In this document: piece by piece, positions 14,156 through 22,650 of the stretch
How positions within the stretch are numbered: position 1 is the first letter of the stretch
Layout: every line of letters starts with the position of its first letter
Source: Desulfurobacterium sp. TC5-1
GTDB taxonomy: Bacteria > Aquificota > Aquificia > Desulfurobacteriales > Desulfurobacteriaceae
Assembly (NCBI RefSeq): GCF_000421485.1
Contig: NZ_ATXC01000001.1
Coordinates: 744,001 to 808,000, forward strand
DNA: 64,000 bases
Reading direction: 5' to 3'
Position numbers and translations under genes: made by a program
The notes under the pieces: generated by a model
What the model saw: the letters and a program-made list of their open reading frames with translations, nothing else
What the model was told of the DNA's origin: nothing
Database searches by the model: none

Positions 14156-15668
14156 GTGTTATAACATTATCTAAACCGCGGAATTTCCTTATAAGCGAAG
14201 GGATAAAAGAGCAAACAACACTAACTTGCGAATTATTTATACATGTATCATCATCACCGTTGCAACCAATTATCTTTACTGGAAGATTTTTATCAAGATG
14301 AGCAACCGTAACAGTTTCAACAGCTTTATCCCTATCACTAATCCTTATCTCTTCAACAAAGGGAGCAACAGCTTTTGCGATTCCCCAGGCGATAAACCTA
14401 CCACCTATTAAACCAAGCTTTTTAATGTTTCTCCGTTTTAGCTCCTCCACAAGAGCTTTAAGGCTGTATTTCAACTTTAACTTAGCACTGAGTGGAGAAG
14501 TCAGAAGGAGAAACCAGTGAGCATCCCCTATAAAGATATCTCCGATCTTGCCAAAAGGATATATAGAATCCAATCCTAAAAACTTTGCCGACTTGGCTAT
14601 TATTTCCGTCGTACCTCTATCAGCCGGAACTGGAAAAGGTGAAGCCGTAACCTCTTCAGCCATAACTTCTACTACTTTTGGAAGTCCAAATTTTGTTACT
14701 GTAGCTTCACCAGGCATGTAACCTGACATGTATGCGTGGTGATTACCGGGAAAACCACTTATAACACTGTTTAATCCACACTTTAGACCAAATCTCAACT
14801 CATCTTCATACTGTCCATTCGTCGCAACAATTTTTCCTGGCGAAAGAATCCTTGCCATCACAACAGCTTCGCCAAAAGCTCTTACTCTATTTCCAGCACA
14901 GTTATAAGGGCCACCCTCTATAACCACCTCATCTATTTTATAATCTACACAAGCTTTAATACCCCTTGCAAGTTCTTCCTCACCATCTCCAACACAGATA
15001 ATTGCACCAACACCTTTACCGTGCTTTTTCGCAAATTCTATAACAGATAGAGTTTCTTCAGGCGGCGCTGCATGAGAGGTGTTTTTTTGAAAAGCCATTA
15101 GACTAACGCTTATTGATTGAACAACGCTTGGCCACAAATCTTTTTCGTAAGAAAATGCTTTCTCCTTATTTTCAAGCCTCTTATGAATCCTTCCGCGAGG
15201 ACAACCGTTAAAAGGTTTACCACTTCTATAACAATCGGCAGGACATTTAACTATCTCTTCAGGATACCTCATAGGCCCGTATTTACCGAAATGGTCAACA
15301 TCCACAGGCATATCTGTAAGACTGCGAAGATCTTTCATCAATTCAAAAGGTGTCATTCCTTCTCTTTCAGCTATATCTGCAACAGCATACGAACAAACAT
15401 GAACCGGAAATCCTAATCTATCAACAAGGCGGAAACCACCTTTAATCTCTGTGAGACTTTGCTTCAAACTTACAACATCAACAAGAACTTCATTCAAGTC
15501 ACACCCAAACGGAAACTCTTTGTAAGAAGAACCAAGGCAAATTAGCTCTTCTTCAGAAAGTCCCTTTAAAGCTCTAAGTAATGCAGAAGGATTCTGTTTC
15601 CCTTTTTCCATTAATTCATACTTACTTTCCAAATCACCAGAAAGCACTTTTTCAATAACTTCTTCCAC
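14145..15668 (-). CDS. hcgG: FeGP cofactor biosynthesis protein HcgG (HmdC)
   Basis: A 507-aa protein of the size and type called HcgG/HmdC, which co-occurs with [Fe]-hydrogenase genes and is needed for FeGP cofactor maturation; proposed roles concern the late Fe/CO/acyl steps. Visible features are an N-terminal helical part, a Cys-rich segment KCPADCYRSGKPFNGCPRG about residue 140-160, and a Gly-rich C-terminal Rossmann-like segment (KLGLIGGRFIAWGIAKAV). Start is GTG at 15668 with AAAGGAGGAAAT upstream, overlapping the hcgE end. Last gene of the hcg operon. I assign G by length, context and the absence of any other candidate. Confidence 0.75.
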   Translation of the reverse strand: MEEVIEKVLSGDLESKYELMEKGKQNPSALLRALKGLSEEELICLGSSYKEFPFGCDLNEVLVDVVSLKQSLTEIKGGFRLVDRLGFPVHVCSYAVADIAEREGMTPFELMKDLRSLTDMPVDVDHFGKYGPMRYPEEIVKCPADCYRSGKPFNGCPRGRIHKRLENKEKAFSYEKDLWPSVVQSISVSLMAFQKNTSHAAPPEETLSVIEFAKKHGKGVGAIICVGDGEEELARGIKACVDYKIDEVVIEGGPYNCAGNRVRAFGEAVVMARILSPGKIVATNGQYEDELRFGLKCGLNSVISGFPGNHHAYMSGYMPGEATVTKFGLPKVVEVMAEEVTASPFPVPADRGTTEIIAKSAKFLGLDSIYPFGKIGDIFIGDAHWFLLLTSPLSAKLKLKYSLKALVEELKRRNIKKLGLIGGRFIAWGIAKAVAPFVEEIRISDRDKAVETVTVAHLDKNLPVKIIGCNGDDDTCINNSQVSVVCSFIPSLIRKFRGLDNVITLED

Positions 15669-16323
15669 ATTTCCTCCTTTGATGAAATTTTAAAACTTGA
15701 ATTGCTATTGCATCTGCAACTCTATCAAGGATAATGGGGGAAATGGGTAAGCCATCTTTTATCAAAATTCCTGTGCCAATAAACGCAGTTAACGGGGAAG
15801 AAGCTGGAAAATCGTACTCTTTTAAAAACAGTGCAGGCCCCCTTTCAACTGAAGCAAGAGAAATAAAGGTTCCCACCTCTTCATCACCAAAACCAAATAC
15901 ACCGTTAGTGGTAATAAAAGGAATTCCTTTCTCAATACAAAATTTTCCAACTGTAGCTACAAGCGGAATGGTATCCCCTCCTGCTATTGTAGATACGACA
16001 ACTGATGCATCTTCCAGACAGTCGATATTACTTTCAGAAAAATCAAAGGGAAAAGCCTCTATCTCTTTATAGCGGGTATCAGGCGTAAGAAAGCGTCTTT
16101 TCAAAAAAGAAGCTTTGTTTTCTTTTGGAAGTGCTCCTTTTAGAATATGATAGTAGTCATTCTCTTCTATTGTTCCTCCATCAAAAACGGTAATCTTCGA
16201 AAATCCACCTCTATGAGTCATAACAAGCCTTTCAAAAACTCTAACTCCAAGCCTCCCGGCTCCAAGAAGAACAAGTTTGCCGTAAGGAACGAGTTTTTCT
16301 TCTAAAATAGTAACTCTATCCAT
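15652..16323 (-). CDS. hcgE: FeGP biosynthesis ThiF/E1-like enzyme HcgE
   Basis: A 223-aa E1/ThiF-fold protein. LVLLGAGRLGVRVFERL is the dinucleotide-binding loop and ITVFDGGTIEENDYYH the Asp-containing strand that follows. HcgE adenylates the carboxyl group of guanylylpyridinol before its transfer to HcgF. It is shorter than MoeB/ThiF and has no CxxC zinc pairs, as expected for HcgE. The start abuts the hcgF stop with overlap, and the gene ends inside the hcgG start. Confidence 0.85.
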   Translation of the reverse strand: MDRVTILEEKLVPYGKLVLLGAGRLGVRVFERLVMTHRGGFSKITVFDGGTIEENDYYHILKGALPKENKASFLKRRFLTPDTRYKEIEAFPFDFSESNIDCLEDASVVVSTIAGGDTIPLVATVGKFCIEKGIPFITTNGVFGFGDEEVGTFISLASVERGPALFLKEYDFPASSPLTAFIGTGILIKDGLPISPIILDRVADAIAIQVLKFHQRRKCGRSY

Positions 16324-16834
16324 TCTTTACTACCTCTACAAAGTCAGGAATTTCTCCACCTTTAATAAGAGATTTCAAAAGAAGAAGAGTTTTATTAACT
16401 GCTTCCTCCTTTCTCTTCAAAATTTTCTCAACACTTGCAAAAGGGAAACCTTCAACTTTATTCGTTGTTCTAATTATAAAAATTTCCTTATTAAAGCGCA
16501 AACACACTACACCTCTTCCATTTCCAGCACTTGAAGCAACAGAGATGTTTACGCCCAATTTTTCTTTTATAACCCTGGAAAGAATAAGTGTTACGTTTAC
16601 ATTTTCCACTTCATCATAGACCTTTATTCCATTGACGTGAGCACGAGGCGGGGGAAGCATCACTCCCAAAATTTCTTCTATAGAATAGACGGAAGGCAGA
16701 AACATAACGGCGGAAACGGAAATTGGTAATTTGTTCTTAACATAAGGAGCAGAAAGTTTATGAACACCCATACCAATTTCACAATGGGTAAAACACTCAA
16801 TCGAGGCAAAAGTCAGAGTACGGGAAACCGACAT
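16316..16834 (-). CDS. hcgF: FeGP biosynthesis protein HcgF (UPF0254-like)
   Basis: A 172-aa protein whose N-terminus FASIECFTHCEIGMGVHKLS matches the ECFTHG-type motif of UPF0254/HcgF. In the methanogen protein the Cys of this motif (Cys9) forms a thioester with the pyridinol acyl group after activation by HcgE. Here it is Cys14. ATG at 16834 has GGAG 7 nt upstream and overlaps the hcgD end by 38 nt; a slightly longer ORF from 16855 is less likely. Adjacent hcgE supports the partnership. Confidence 0.85.
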   Translation of the reverse strand: MSVSRTLTFASIECFTHCEIGMGVHKLSAPYVKNKLPISVSAVMFLPSVYSIEEILGVMLPPPRAHVNGIKVYDEVENVNVTLILSRVIKEKLGVNISVASSAGNGRGVVCLRFNKEIFIIRTTNKVEGFPFASVEKILKRKEEAVNKTLLLLKSLIKGGEIPDFVEVVKNG

Positions 16835-17486
16835 CAACAAACTCCGTATCAACAAAATCTTTTAGGCGGTTAGCAAATTCTACCATTCCGGGAATTTCAG
16901 TTTTGTAGTGAGAAGCATCTATAAAACCCATCTTGGCCGCTCTTAATCTGCAAGCCGTATGATGGACAAGATCACCGGAAACAGCAATATCAATATTAAA
17001 CTTGAAAAGATTCTGAATAAAATCAGAAAAGTTAAAACCACATCCGCTGAACACAGCGACTTTCTCTATCTTCTCAGGAAGATGATAAAAAACTTTCTTT
17101 AAATTAAGAACCTTCATAACCTTCTCTAAAAATAGCTCTGGCGATATCTCTATCATCCCATACATTCCAAAACGATTATCATCAAAAAAAGAAAGGTTTT
17201 CCAAACCTAAAATATTCCCAAGCGCGTAATTACATCCCCAATCTATTCGGTCAAGAGGCGTATGAACAACAAAAACGGGAAAATTAGGATTAAAAGAGGG
17301 TTTGTGGTGAGCAACAACAACATCAAATTTAGAAAAGTCAAAATCATGTGGAACATCAACAACAACAGCTACATGTTCTACTTTTCCAGGTCTAAAATCA
17401 GCAACCCATCCGTAAAAATCCCCGGCAACAGCGTAAGACTCAGGAACAATTTCTCTTACAATCTTTTCAAAATTTTGCCAGTTCAA
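16797..17486 (-). CDS. hcgD: NIF3-like FeGP biosynthesis protein HcgD
   Basis: A 229-aa NIF3/GTP cyclohydrolase I type 2 fold protein. Metal ligands are visible in VVAHHKP, VHTPLDRIDWGCN, DLVHHTACR and DASHYKTE. HcgD binds two irons and is proposed to deliver iron for the cofactor. The start appears to be TTG at 17486 (AGGAGATGAAAT upstream), overlapping the end of hcgBC by 20 nt. NIF3 proteins are widespread, but the operon position makes HcgD the clear reading. Confidence 0.85.
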   Translation of the reverse strand: MNWQNFEKIVREIVPESYAVAGDFYGWVADFRPGKVEHVAVVVDVPHDFDFSKFDVVVAHHKPSFNPNFPVFVVHTPLDRIDWGCNYALGNILGLENLSFFDDNRFGMYGMIEISPELFLEKVMKVLNLKKVFYHLPEKIEKVAVFSGCGFNFSDFIQNLFKFNIDIAVSGDLVHHTACRLRAAKMGFIDASHYKTEIPGMVEFANRLKDFVDTEFVDVGFPYSDFCLD

Positions 17487-18639
17487 ATTTCATCTCCTGT
17501 AAAATCCCATTTAAAACGTCCTCAAAATAGTCAGCCTTAAAGTTTCCTCCGTTTTTTACTGAAGCGGTAACCGCCGGAATCTCCATCACATCAAGAAAAC
17601 CACGACTACTTTTTGCATTAAACAACAACGACTCAGCAAAAAAGAGATTAGGCACGGCGTAAAGAACATCATTAAACTTTTCTATCTCAACAGAAATTTT
17701 TCTTACTGTATGAATCGTTAAGGTCATAGTTCCTGATGTCTTTCCCCTGTAATCCATTTTAAGGAAAAAGTCCGGCTTCTTTTCTGTTTCAAGAACCTCA
17801 AGTCCAGAAGGTTCCTCTGAAATAATAACTTTTCCTTTGAATTTCCCTGCCTGACCCCGACTAACATCAATCCCCCCAAAACCTGTAAGGTCAATAATAA
17901 CGTCAAACTCTTCCCTTTCAGGCTTATTGAAAGGAGAAAGAGCCATAACACTTTTTTCTTTATCATACAGGAAAATTTCTCTAAAATTATTTTTCAAATA
18001 TTCAGCAATAAATATTCCATCAAGATAACCACCAATTACAAGGAGTGAATCACCTTTGAACTCTTTAAGCACTTCCGCCTTTTTTTTAGCTATTTTTTTG
18101 GCAACATCCAAAACAGTGAAAGATGAATAAACCGTTCGTGTCCTGTTTGTTATACCTTTGTGAACAGGAACCATGCCAAGTCTTTTCAAAAGTCTAAAAA
18201 CATCAAAGAAAAGTGCCGTTTCCAAAGATAAGCCATGAATGTGATGAGGGGGCGAGGTTACAGCCGATATAACATTTCCATAAACATCAATCAAAATCGT
18301 CAACGCCCCGCTCCCAGGAAGTCCAAGCCTTCCTCTGGCAATGTAAAAATCACACTCCCCAAAGTAACGCCCTGATAGTGCTTTGGACAGTGAAGGCATC
18401 TGCTCCAAATCAAAAATGTCGGTAGGAACACAAATCTGAATAACATTTTTAACACCAAACATACCAAGAGTATTTTTGAAAATTGAAAACTTTTTATGAT
18501 TGTCCGTTACAACCCCAAACTTACCATCAAGTAAAAGCTTTTTCAGAGCTTCTGTCTCTTCAGGTTTGTCACCTTTTCGGATACCGTTAAGGGATTCTTC
18601 AAAAGCTTTTTTAAACAGAGAGCGGCTTTTTCTCCACAT
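17467..18639 (-). CDS. hcgBC: HcgB-HcgC fusion (guanylyltransferase + methyltransferase)
   Basis: A 390-aa protein (from ATG at 18639) that appears to join two enzymes. Residues ~1-155 look like HcgB, the pyridinol guanylyltransferase: VVTDNHKKFSIFKNTL, VPTDIFDLEQMPSLSKAL, IARGRLGLPGSGALTILID and SPPHHIHG. Residues ~165-390 look like HcgC, the SAM-dependent pyridinol C-methyltransferase: a Rossmann motif LLVIGGYLDGIFIAEYL and the later KMDYRGKTSGTMTLTIH. In methanogens the two are separate adjacent genes of about 150-170 and 270 aa. No stop or frameshift separates them here. It overlaps hcgA by 29 nt. HcgC part is short by ~40 residues. Confidence 0.75.
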   Translation of the reverse strand: MWRKSRSLFKKAFEESLNGIRKGDKPEETEALKKLLLDGKFGVVTDNHKKFSIFKNTLGMFGVKNVIQICVPTDIFDLEQMPSLSKALSGRYFGECDFYIARGRLGLPGSGALTILIDVYGNVISAVTSPPHHIHGLSLETALFFDVFRLLKRLGMVPVHKGITNRTRTVYSSFTVLDVAKKIAKKKAEVLKEFKGDSLLVIGGYLDGIFIAEYLKNNFREIFLYDKEKSVMALSPFNKPEREEFDVIIDLTGFGGIDVSRGQAGKFKGKVIISEEPSGLEVLETEKKPDFFLKMDYRGKTSGTMTLTIHTVRKISVEIEKFNDVLYAVPNLFFAESLLFNAKSSRGFLDVMEIPAVTASVKNGGNFKADYFEDVLNGILQEMKFELAKF

Positions 18640-19480
18640 TTGTTTTAATCCCGTGTTTTTCAAGGAGTGGTAGAATTTCTTCAAGGACACCCACAACAGG
18701 TGAACCAACACCTTTCACAACTAAAGGATAACCTGCTGGAATAACCGTCGCAATGTTCGTAGCACCAGCTCTAATCGCAGGAATAAGTCCTTTCATTAAA
18801 ATAGTGGGAAAAGGAACCGTCAACCTTCTCAGGCTATTTATATGCTCTTTTACCCTTTTTATAACGTCTAACTGTAACGATAAAGACGCAGGGGGATTCT
18901 TTTCCATTGGCGTATTTTTATAAGGTCTAAATCCCATAACTGGAACTTCTTCTACTTCCAATTCTTTTAAAAATTCAATATGCTTCTCTCTATCTTCTTC
19001 AGATTCACCAATACCCACAAGAATGCCACTTGAAAGTTCAACACCCTGTTCTTTAACCTGGTAACAAACCTTCATTCGTTTTTCAAGAGAGTCATCTGGC
19101 TTTAGCTTTTTAAAAAGTCTGGGATTCATGGTTTCGAGATTACAACATATCGTATCAACACCTGCACCTTTCAATAACTTTATCTTCTCAGTATCTAAAT
19201 CACCACCAATATTTATCAAAACCCTTAAAGATGTATTTTCTTTTACAATCTCAAGAGCGGACAGAACTTTTTGAAAATTTCCATACCCAGCAGAAAGACT
19301 CACCCTCTTTATTCCATTCCTTTCTATAAAAAGTGCCGCCCTCTTTATCTCTTCTCTCTTCTTACTTGTAAGATAGAAATACCCTTCAACAGAAGTGCCC
19401 ACCGCAAATCCGCAGTAGGCACACTTTCTTTTAAAACTACAATAATTACTAATATGTATTGTCGAAGTAATTTCCACCAT
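18611..19480 (-). CDS. hcgA: Radical SAM enzyme HcgA (HmdB)
   Basis: A 289-aa radical SAM enzyme with the unusual cluster motif CX5CX2C (CSFKRKCAYC, residues 14-23), diagnostic of HcgA/HmdB rather than the common CX3CX2C. The downstream NIGGDLDTEKIKLLKGAGVDTICCNLE segment resembles biotin synthase-like barrels. HcgA is proposed to build the pyridinol ring precursor of the FeGP cofactor. The ATG at 19480 lies 5 nt after the Roadblock stop, so Hmd, Roadblock and Hcg genes form one transcription unit. Confidence 0.9.
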   Translation of the reverse strand: MVEITSTIHISNYCSFKRKCAYCGFAVGTSVEGYFYLTSKKREEIKRAALFIERNGIKRVSLSAGYGNFQKVLSALEIVKENTSLRVLINIGGDLDTEKIKLLKGAGVDTICCNLETMNPRLFKKLKPDDSLEKRMKVCYQVKEQGVELSSGILVGIGESEEDREKHIEFLKELEVEEVPVMGFRPYKNTPMEKNPPASLSLQLDVIKRVKEHINSLRRLTVPFPTILMKGLIPAIRAGATNIATVIPAGYPLVVKGVGSPVVGVLEEILPLLEKHGIKTNVEKKPLSV

Positions 19481-19485
19481 AAATG

Positions 19486-19866
19486 TTAAACACCAAGCAC
19501 TGACGTAATCCTATCTATCGCATCCTCAACTTCTATGTTGAGAAGACCAATATTGGCATCAGATTTTATCACACATACGAGAATAGCCCTCTTCCCGGCC
19601 TTTTTAGAAAGGATATTTTGTTTCGAACATCTGATGAGTGCATCCTCAAAATCTCCAGCTTCAACAACTTTTGAAAGTCTTTCAGATGTACCAACAACCG
19701 CTGCAGCCATAGCTGCAAGCTTTTCAGCGCTTAAACCGCCTTTAAGCATTGTTGAAACGACAACCTGACCATCAGGTGTCGCTACAAGAGCACCGAGCAT
19801 ATCAGCGCCAAGTGAATCAGCAAGATCTGAAAGTATTTCTTCTAACATTTCTCTTTTGCTTGCCAT
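19486..19866 (-). CDS. Roadblock/LC7 domain protein, copy 1 (with hmdII-1)
   Basis: A 126-aa single-domain Roadblock/LC7 protein: N-terminal helix (MLEEILSDLADSLGAD), strand pair LGALVATPDGQVVVSTM, the LSAEKLAAMAAAVVGTSERL helix and C-terminal LLNIEVEDAIDRI. The family forms dimers that scaffold or regulate small Ras-like GTPases (MglB, dynein LC7). No GTPase is adjacent. It lies 31 nt downstream of hmdII-1 and 5 nt before hcgA. A near-identical gene sits at the same place behind the second hmdII, so its function is probably tied to HmdII. Confidence 0.85.
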   Translation of the reverse strand: MASKREMLEEILSDLADSLGADMLGALVATPDGQVVVSTMLKGGLSAEKLAAMAAAVVGTSERLSKVVEAGDFEDALIRCSKQNILSKKAGKRAILVCVIKSDANIGLLNIEVEDAIDRITSVLGV

Positions 19867-19897
19867 AATTCCTCCCCTATCATGTTAAGCATAAAAA

Positions 19898-20965
19898 TTA
19901 TTCTCTGTCTGAAACACCTTCATAAAACTTCTTCCAGGATTCTCTTAGAATACCCTTGAGAACATCATCACCAACAAGATCTTCCATATATTCAACAAGC
20001 ATTGGTGACGGTGCTGACATATAAACAGCTTCTGAAGGTGCAAAACTTTCTGCCTCTTTCACAAGCTCAGGAACTATTTCGCCAATTTTCTCAAGAAGTT
20101 CTGAAGCTGTTACGGTCATTGGCTGCACATCTCTGTCAAGAATCATTGACTTTAAGGAATCTTTCATAGCGTCAACGTTGAGAAGTTTTATTAAACCACC
20201 GAGGCCGTACTTTGCAACCAGACTTGAAACAACTTGAAGAGATTGAGCAATTTGAAATTCCGTCATTGAACGTTTAGTTTTCAATACATCTCTTGCAACT
20301 CTATAATATTCAATCGCTCCAGTGAAAGCAATCGCTGTCGTAACAATACCCATATCACCAACAGCTGAAACAAGCTCAGCAGGAAGGAGATAAACTTTTT
20401 TACCTGCATCAATGGCAAGATTTTTTAACTTACCAATCTGTTCATCTGTAACAATAGGTTTCCTCAAAAGTTCATTCGTTGCAATCAGATAATGCTGATG
20501 TTGTGGAGTACCCGGAATAGCTGCAGGATGCATGGTTGAAAATCCAATATCTTCTCGTCCTTCCATAAAAATAGCATTCTGGAGATAAGAATTGAGAACA
20601 AGGATTGACATAGTACATGTAGTACAAATAACTGCATCTTCTGCCAGATAAGGAAGTATATTCTCAGCTATTTTAAAAGTCACACCACCTCTAAAAGGTG
20701 TAAAAAGAATGGCAATTTCTGCATCTTTCGCTGCTTCCACATCATCAGTCGTAAGCTTCACTCCTGCAGTTTCAAGTTTTGACTTTATATCAACCGGAAC
20801 TCTATCCAGGTGAGGGTCTGCCAACGTTACATTATGCCCGGCCTGAGCAAATTCAAGCGCCATTGCTGAACCGCCGTACGGGGGGCTACCACCAAGTCTT
20901 TCAGGAACATTTAATTTATAAAGATAGTAGTTGAGACTTCCAAAGCCGTAAACCGTGACTTTCAT
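19898..20965 (-). CDS. hmdII: [Fe]-hydrogenase paralog HmdII, copy 1
   Basis: A 355-aa Hmd-family protein. An N-terminal Rossmann fold (YGFGSLNYY) carries the FeGP cofactor. Cys117 in VICTTCTM corresponds to the iron-ligand Cys176 of methanogen Hmd, and His146 in GFSTMHPAAIPG to the conserved HPGAVPEM His. LPAELVSAVGDM is also conserved. The Hmd His14 position (THAASG) is Tyr here, as in HmdII paralogs. Hmd transfers hydride between H2 and methenyl-tetrahydropterin; a Desulfurobacterium HmdII was reported to use tetrahydrofolate derivatives. First gene of the Hmd-Roadblock-hcg operon. Catalysis or H2 sensing are both possible. Confidence 0.9.
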   Translation of the reverse strand: MKVTVYGFGSLNYYLYKLNVPERLGGSPPYGGSAMALEFAQAGHNVTLADPHLDRVPVDIKSKLETAGVKLTTDDVEAAKDAEIAILFTPFRGGVTFKIAENILPYLAEDAVICTTCTMSILVLNSYLQNAIFMEGREDIGFSTMHPAAIPGTPQHQHYLIATNELLRKPIVTDEQIGKLKNLAIDAGKKVYLLPAELVSAVGDMGIVTTAIAFTGAIEYYRVARDVLKTKRSMTEFQIAQSLQVVSSLVAKYGLGGLIKLLNVDAMKDSLKSMILDRDVQPMTVTASELLEKIGEIVPELVKEAESFAPSEAVYMSAPSPMLVEYMEDLVGDDVLKGILRESWKKFYEGVSDRE

Positions 20966-20997
20966 ATTCCACCTCTCTCCTTAAAAGGTTTCCCCGG

Positions 20998-21024
20998 ATT
21001 TTATTGTAACATAAGCATTAGCAA
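20998..21024 (-). promoter_or_regulatory. Candidate promoter of hmdII-1/hcg operon
   Basis: On the reverse strand, TTGCTA (21024-21019) and TAAAAT (21003-20998) are separated by a short 15-nt spacer. AGGAGAGAGGTGG follows before the ATG. The non-ideal spacer leaves doubt, but the 60-bp gap after queH is the only clear break upstream of hmdII-1. Confidence 0.4.
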
Positions 21025-21025
21025 C

Positions 21026-21577
21026 TTAATATTTAGCGTTATTTTTATAGTATCTCTCTTTTTCAGAATATATGCAACCGCAGTACTGCTGTCTGTAAAG
21101 ATTATACTCCTTTGACTTTTCTATCCCCTCTCTCCATCCCTTTCTAAAATCTCTATAAAGAAATTTAACACCAAATTTCGATGCAGCAGATTCTGCACAC
21201 ATTTTCATTATTTCATGATTTTGGTATTTACTGTAAAACAGAGTTGAGGTAAAAAAATCAAATTTCCCCTTTTTAGCAACACTCGCAGTCATTTCAAAAC
21301 GCATTGAGTAACATATTTGACACCTGATGGGTCTCTCCTCTCTGTAAACCACCGCCCTAAGCCACTCTTCAAGGGGATACTTATTAATATAAATAATCTT
21401 GATTTTAGTGATTTCTTCAAATTTTTTAACTGTTTCAAGCCTTTTTAAAAATTCAGTGTATGGATGAATATTAGGATTATAAAAAAGACCATAAACTTCA
21501 AAATCTTCTTGTTTTAAAACTTCCAAAGGATAACAGGCACACGGCGCACAACAGATGTGGAGAAGAACTCGCTTCAC
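21026..21577 (-). CDS. queH: Epoxyqueuosine reductase QueH
   Basis: A 183-aa protein of the QueH (former DUF208) family, which reduces epoxyqueuosine to queuosine in tRNA and replaces QueG. Metal/cluster cysteines are visible in LLHICCAPCACYP (residues 8-14), RCQICYSMRF and the C-terminal QQYCGCIYSE. Length is normal. It overlaps the end of the GGDEF-like gene by 4 nt. Confidence 0.9.
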   Translation of the reverse strand: MKRVLLHICCAPCACYPLEVLKQEDFEVYGLFYNPNIHPYTEFLKRLETVKKFEEITKIKIIYINKYPLEEWLRAVVYREERPIRCQICYSMRFEMTASVAKKGKFDFFTSTLFYSKYQNHEIMKMCAESAASKFGVKFLYRDFRKGWREGIEKSKEYNLYRQQYCGCIYSEKERYYKNNAKY

Positions 21578-22650
21578 TTTTCAAGCTCCACATCAAGGTC
21601 GGTTTTTATGGTGTTACCACCCTCTTTATTTGCAAGTTCTAAAGCCTCAAGAGCCTTCGTTATAAGATCCGTCTCATCCATGTCTTTTCTTGCAACAGCA
21701 GCTCCAACACTTACCGTTACCTTCAAAGTTTTTCCGTTAATACTGATCAACATATCCTCTATTGATTTTCTTACACGTTCACCTATCCTTATAGCATGCC
21801 CAAATGTTACACCAGGTAACAAAATTCCAAAAATGCTGTCATCATAATAAGCCACAACATCATTTACTCTTAAGAGTTTCTTTAATTTTCGAGCCACTTC
21901 TTGAAGAACTATTTTTCCTGCCTTTTCCCCTTCACCCTTTACAATTTCTTCAAACTTATCTAATTTAACCATTAAAACAGCAAATGGATAATTTCTCGAT
22001 TCAAAATCATCAAACATATCCTTTAACACTTTCTCAAAACTCTTTTTGCTTGCAATTTCCGTAAGAAACTCTATCAAAACGTTTTTCTCAGACTCATCAA
22101 GTTTCTCAGATACTTTCTCAATTTCCTTTCTTGACTCTTGAAGTCTCTTTCTCAAAGTTTCATTTTGAAGTTTTATATCATTCAACGCTTTTACAACCGT
22201 CTCTAACATGGCTCTTAAATTTTCATCAGATAAAACTTCTGTGGTTTTTTCCACTTTTTCAGCGTGATTTTCTATTATTTTGTTATGATTATCTATATCT
22301 CTCAAAACTTTTTCAATTTCGGCAGTTACCTCTTCCGCTATTTGCCTTATAAATTTCCGATCTGCTTTGTTTATTTTCAAAATGGCAGTTTCAATAACAG
22401 ATTCATCTGGATATTTCTCCTTAAAAATACCCATTATTTCAGGATCTGATAGATCTTTACCTGTTTCATGTAAATAGCAGAAAATATCAAACCACAAATA
22501 GTAATTTAGCGGGGTAAGAGGGATTCCATTCCTTACAAGAAACTTGATCTCTTCTTTAGCAATAACAGAAATTTTTTGATAATCCGATAGAGATAAACCA
22601 TCACCAGAATTTATCTTTTTCATTAATTCACATTCAAACTGATTCACCAT
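21574..22650 (-). CDS. Degenerate GGDEF-domain protein
   Basis: A 358-aa cytoplasmic protein: an N-terminal helical domain (1-~120), a coiled coil (~120-195, NETLRKRLQESRKEIEKVSEKL), and a C-terminal GGDEF fold. The signature loop reads VVAYYDDSIFGILLPG, where active diguanylate cyclases have GGDEF, so the metal and substrate residues are not conserved. A dead cyclase acting as a nucleotide-binding or protein-interaction module is likely. It is translationally coupled to folB and queH. Confidence 0.8.
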   Translation of the reverse strand: MVNQFECELMKKINSGDGLSLSDYQKISVIAKEEIKFLVRNGIPLTPLNYYLWFDIFCYLHETGKDLSDPEIMGIFKEKYPDESVIETAILKINKADRKFIRQIAEEVTAEIEKVLRDIDNHNKIIENHAEKVEKTTEVLSDENLRAMLETVVKALNDIKLQNETLRKRLQESRKEIEKVSEKLDESEKNVLIEFLTEIASKKSFEKVLKDMFDDFESRNYPFAVLMVKLDKFEEIVKGEGEKAGKIVLQEVARKLKKLLRVNDVVAYYDDSIFGILLPGVTFGHAIRIGERVRKSIEDMLISINGKTLKVTVSVGAAVARKDMDETDLITKALEALELANKEGGNTIKTDLDVELEK

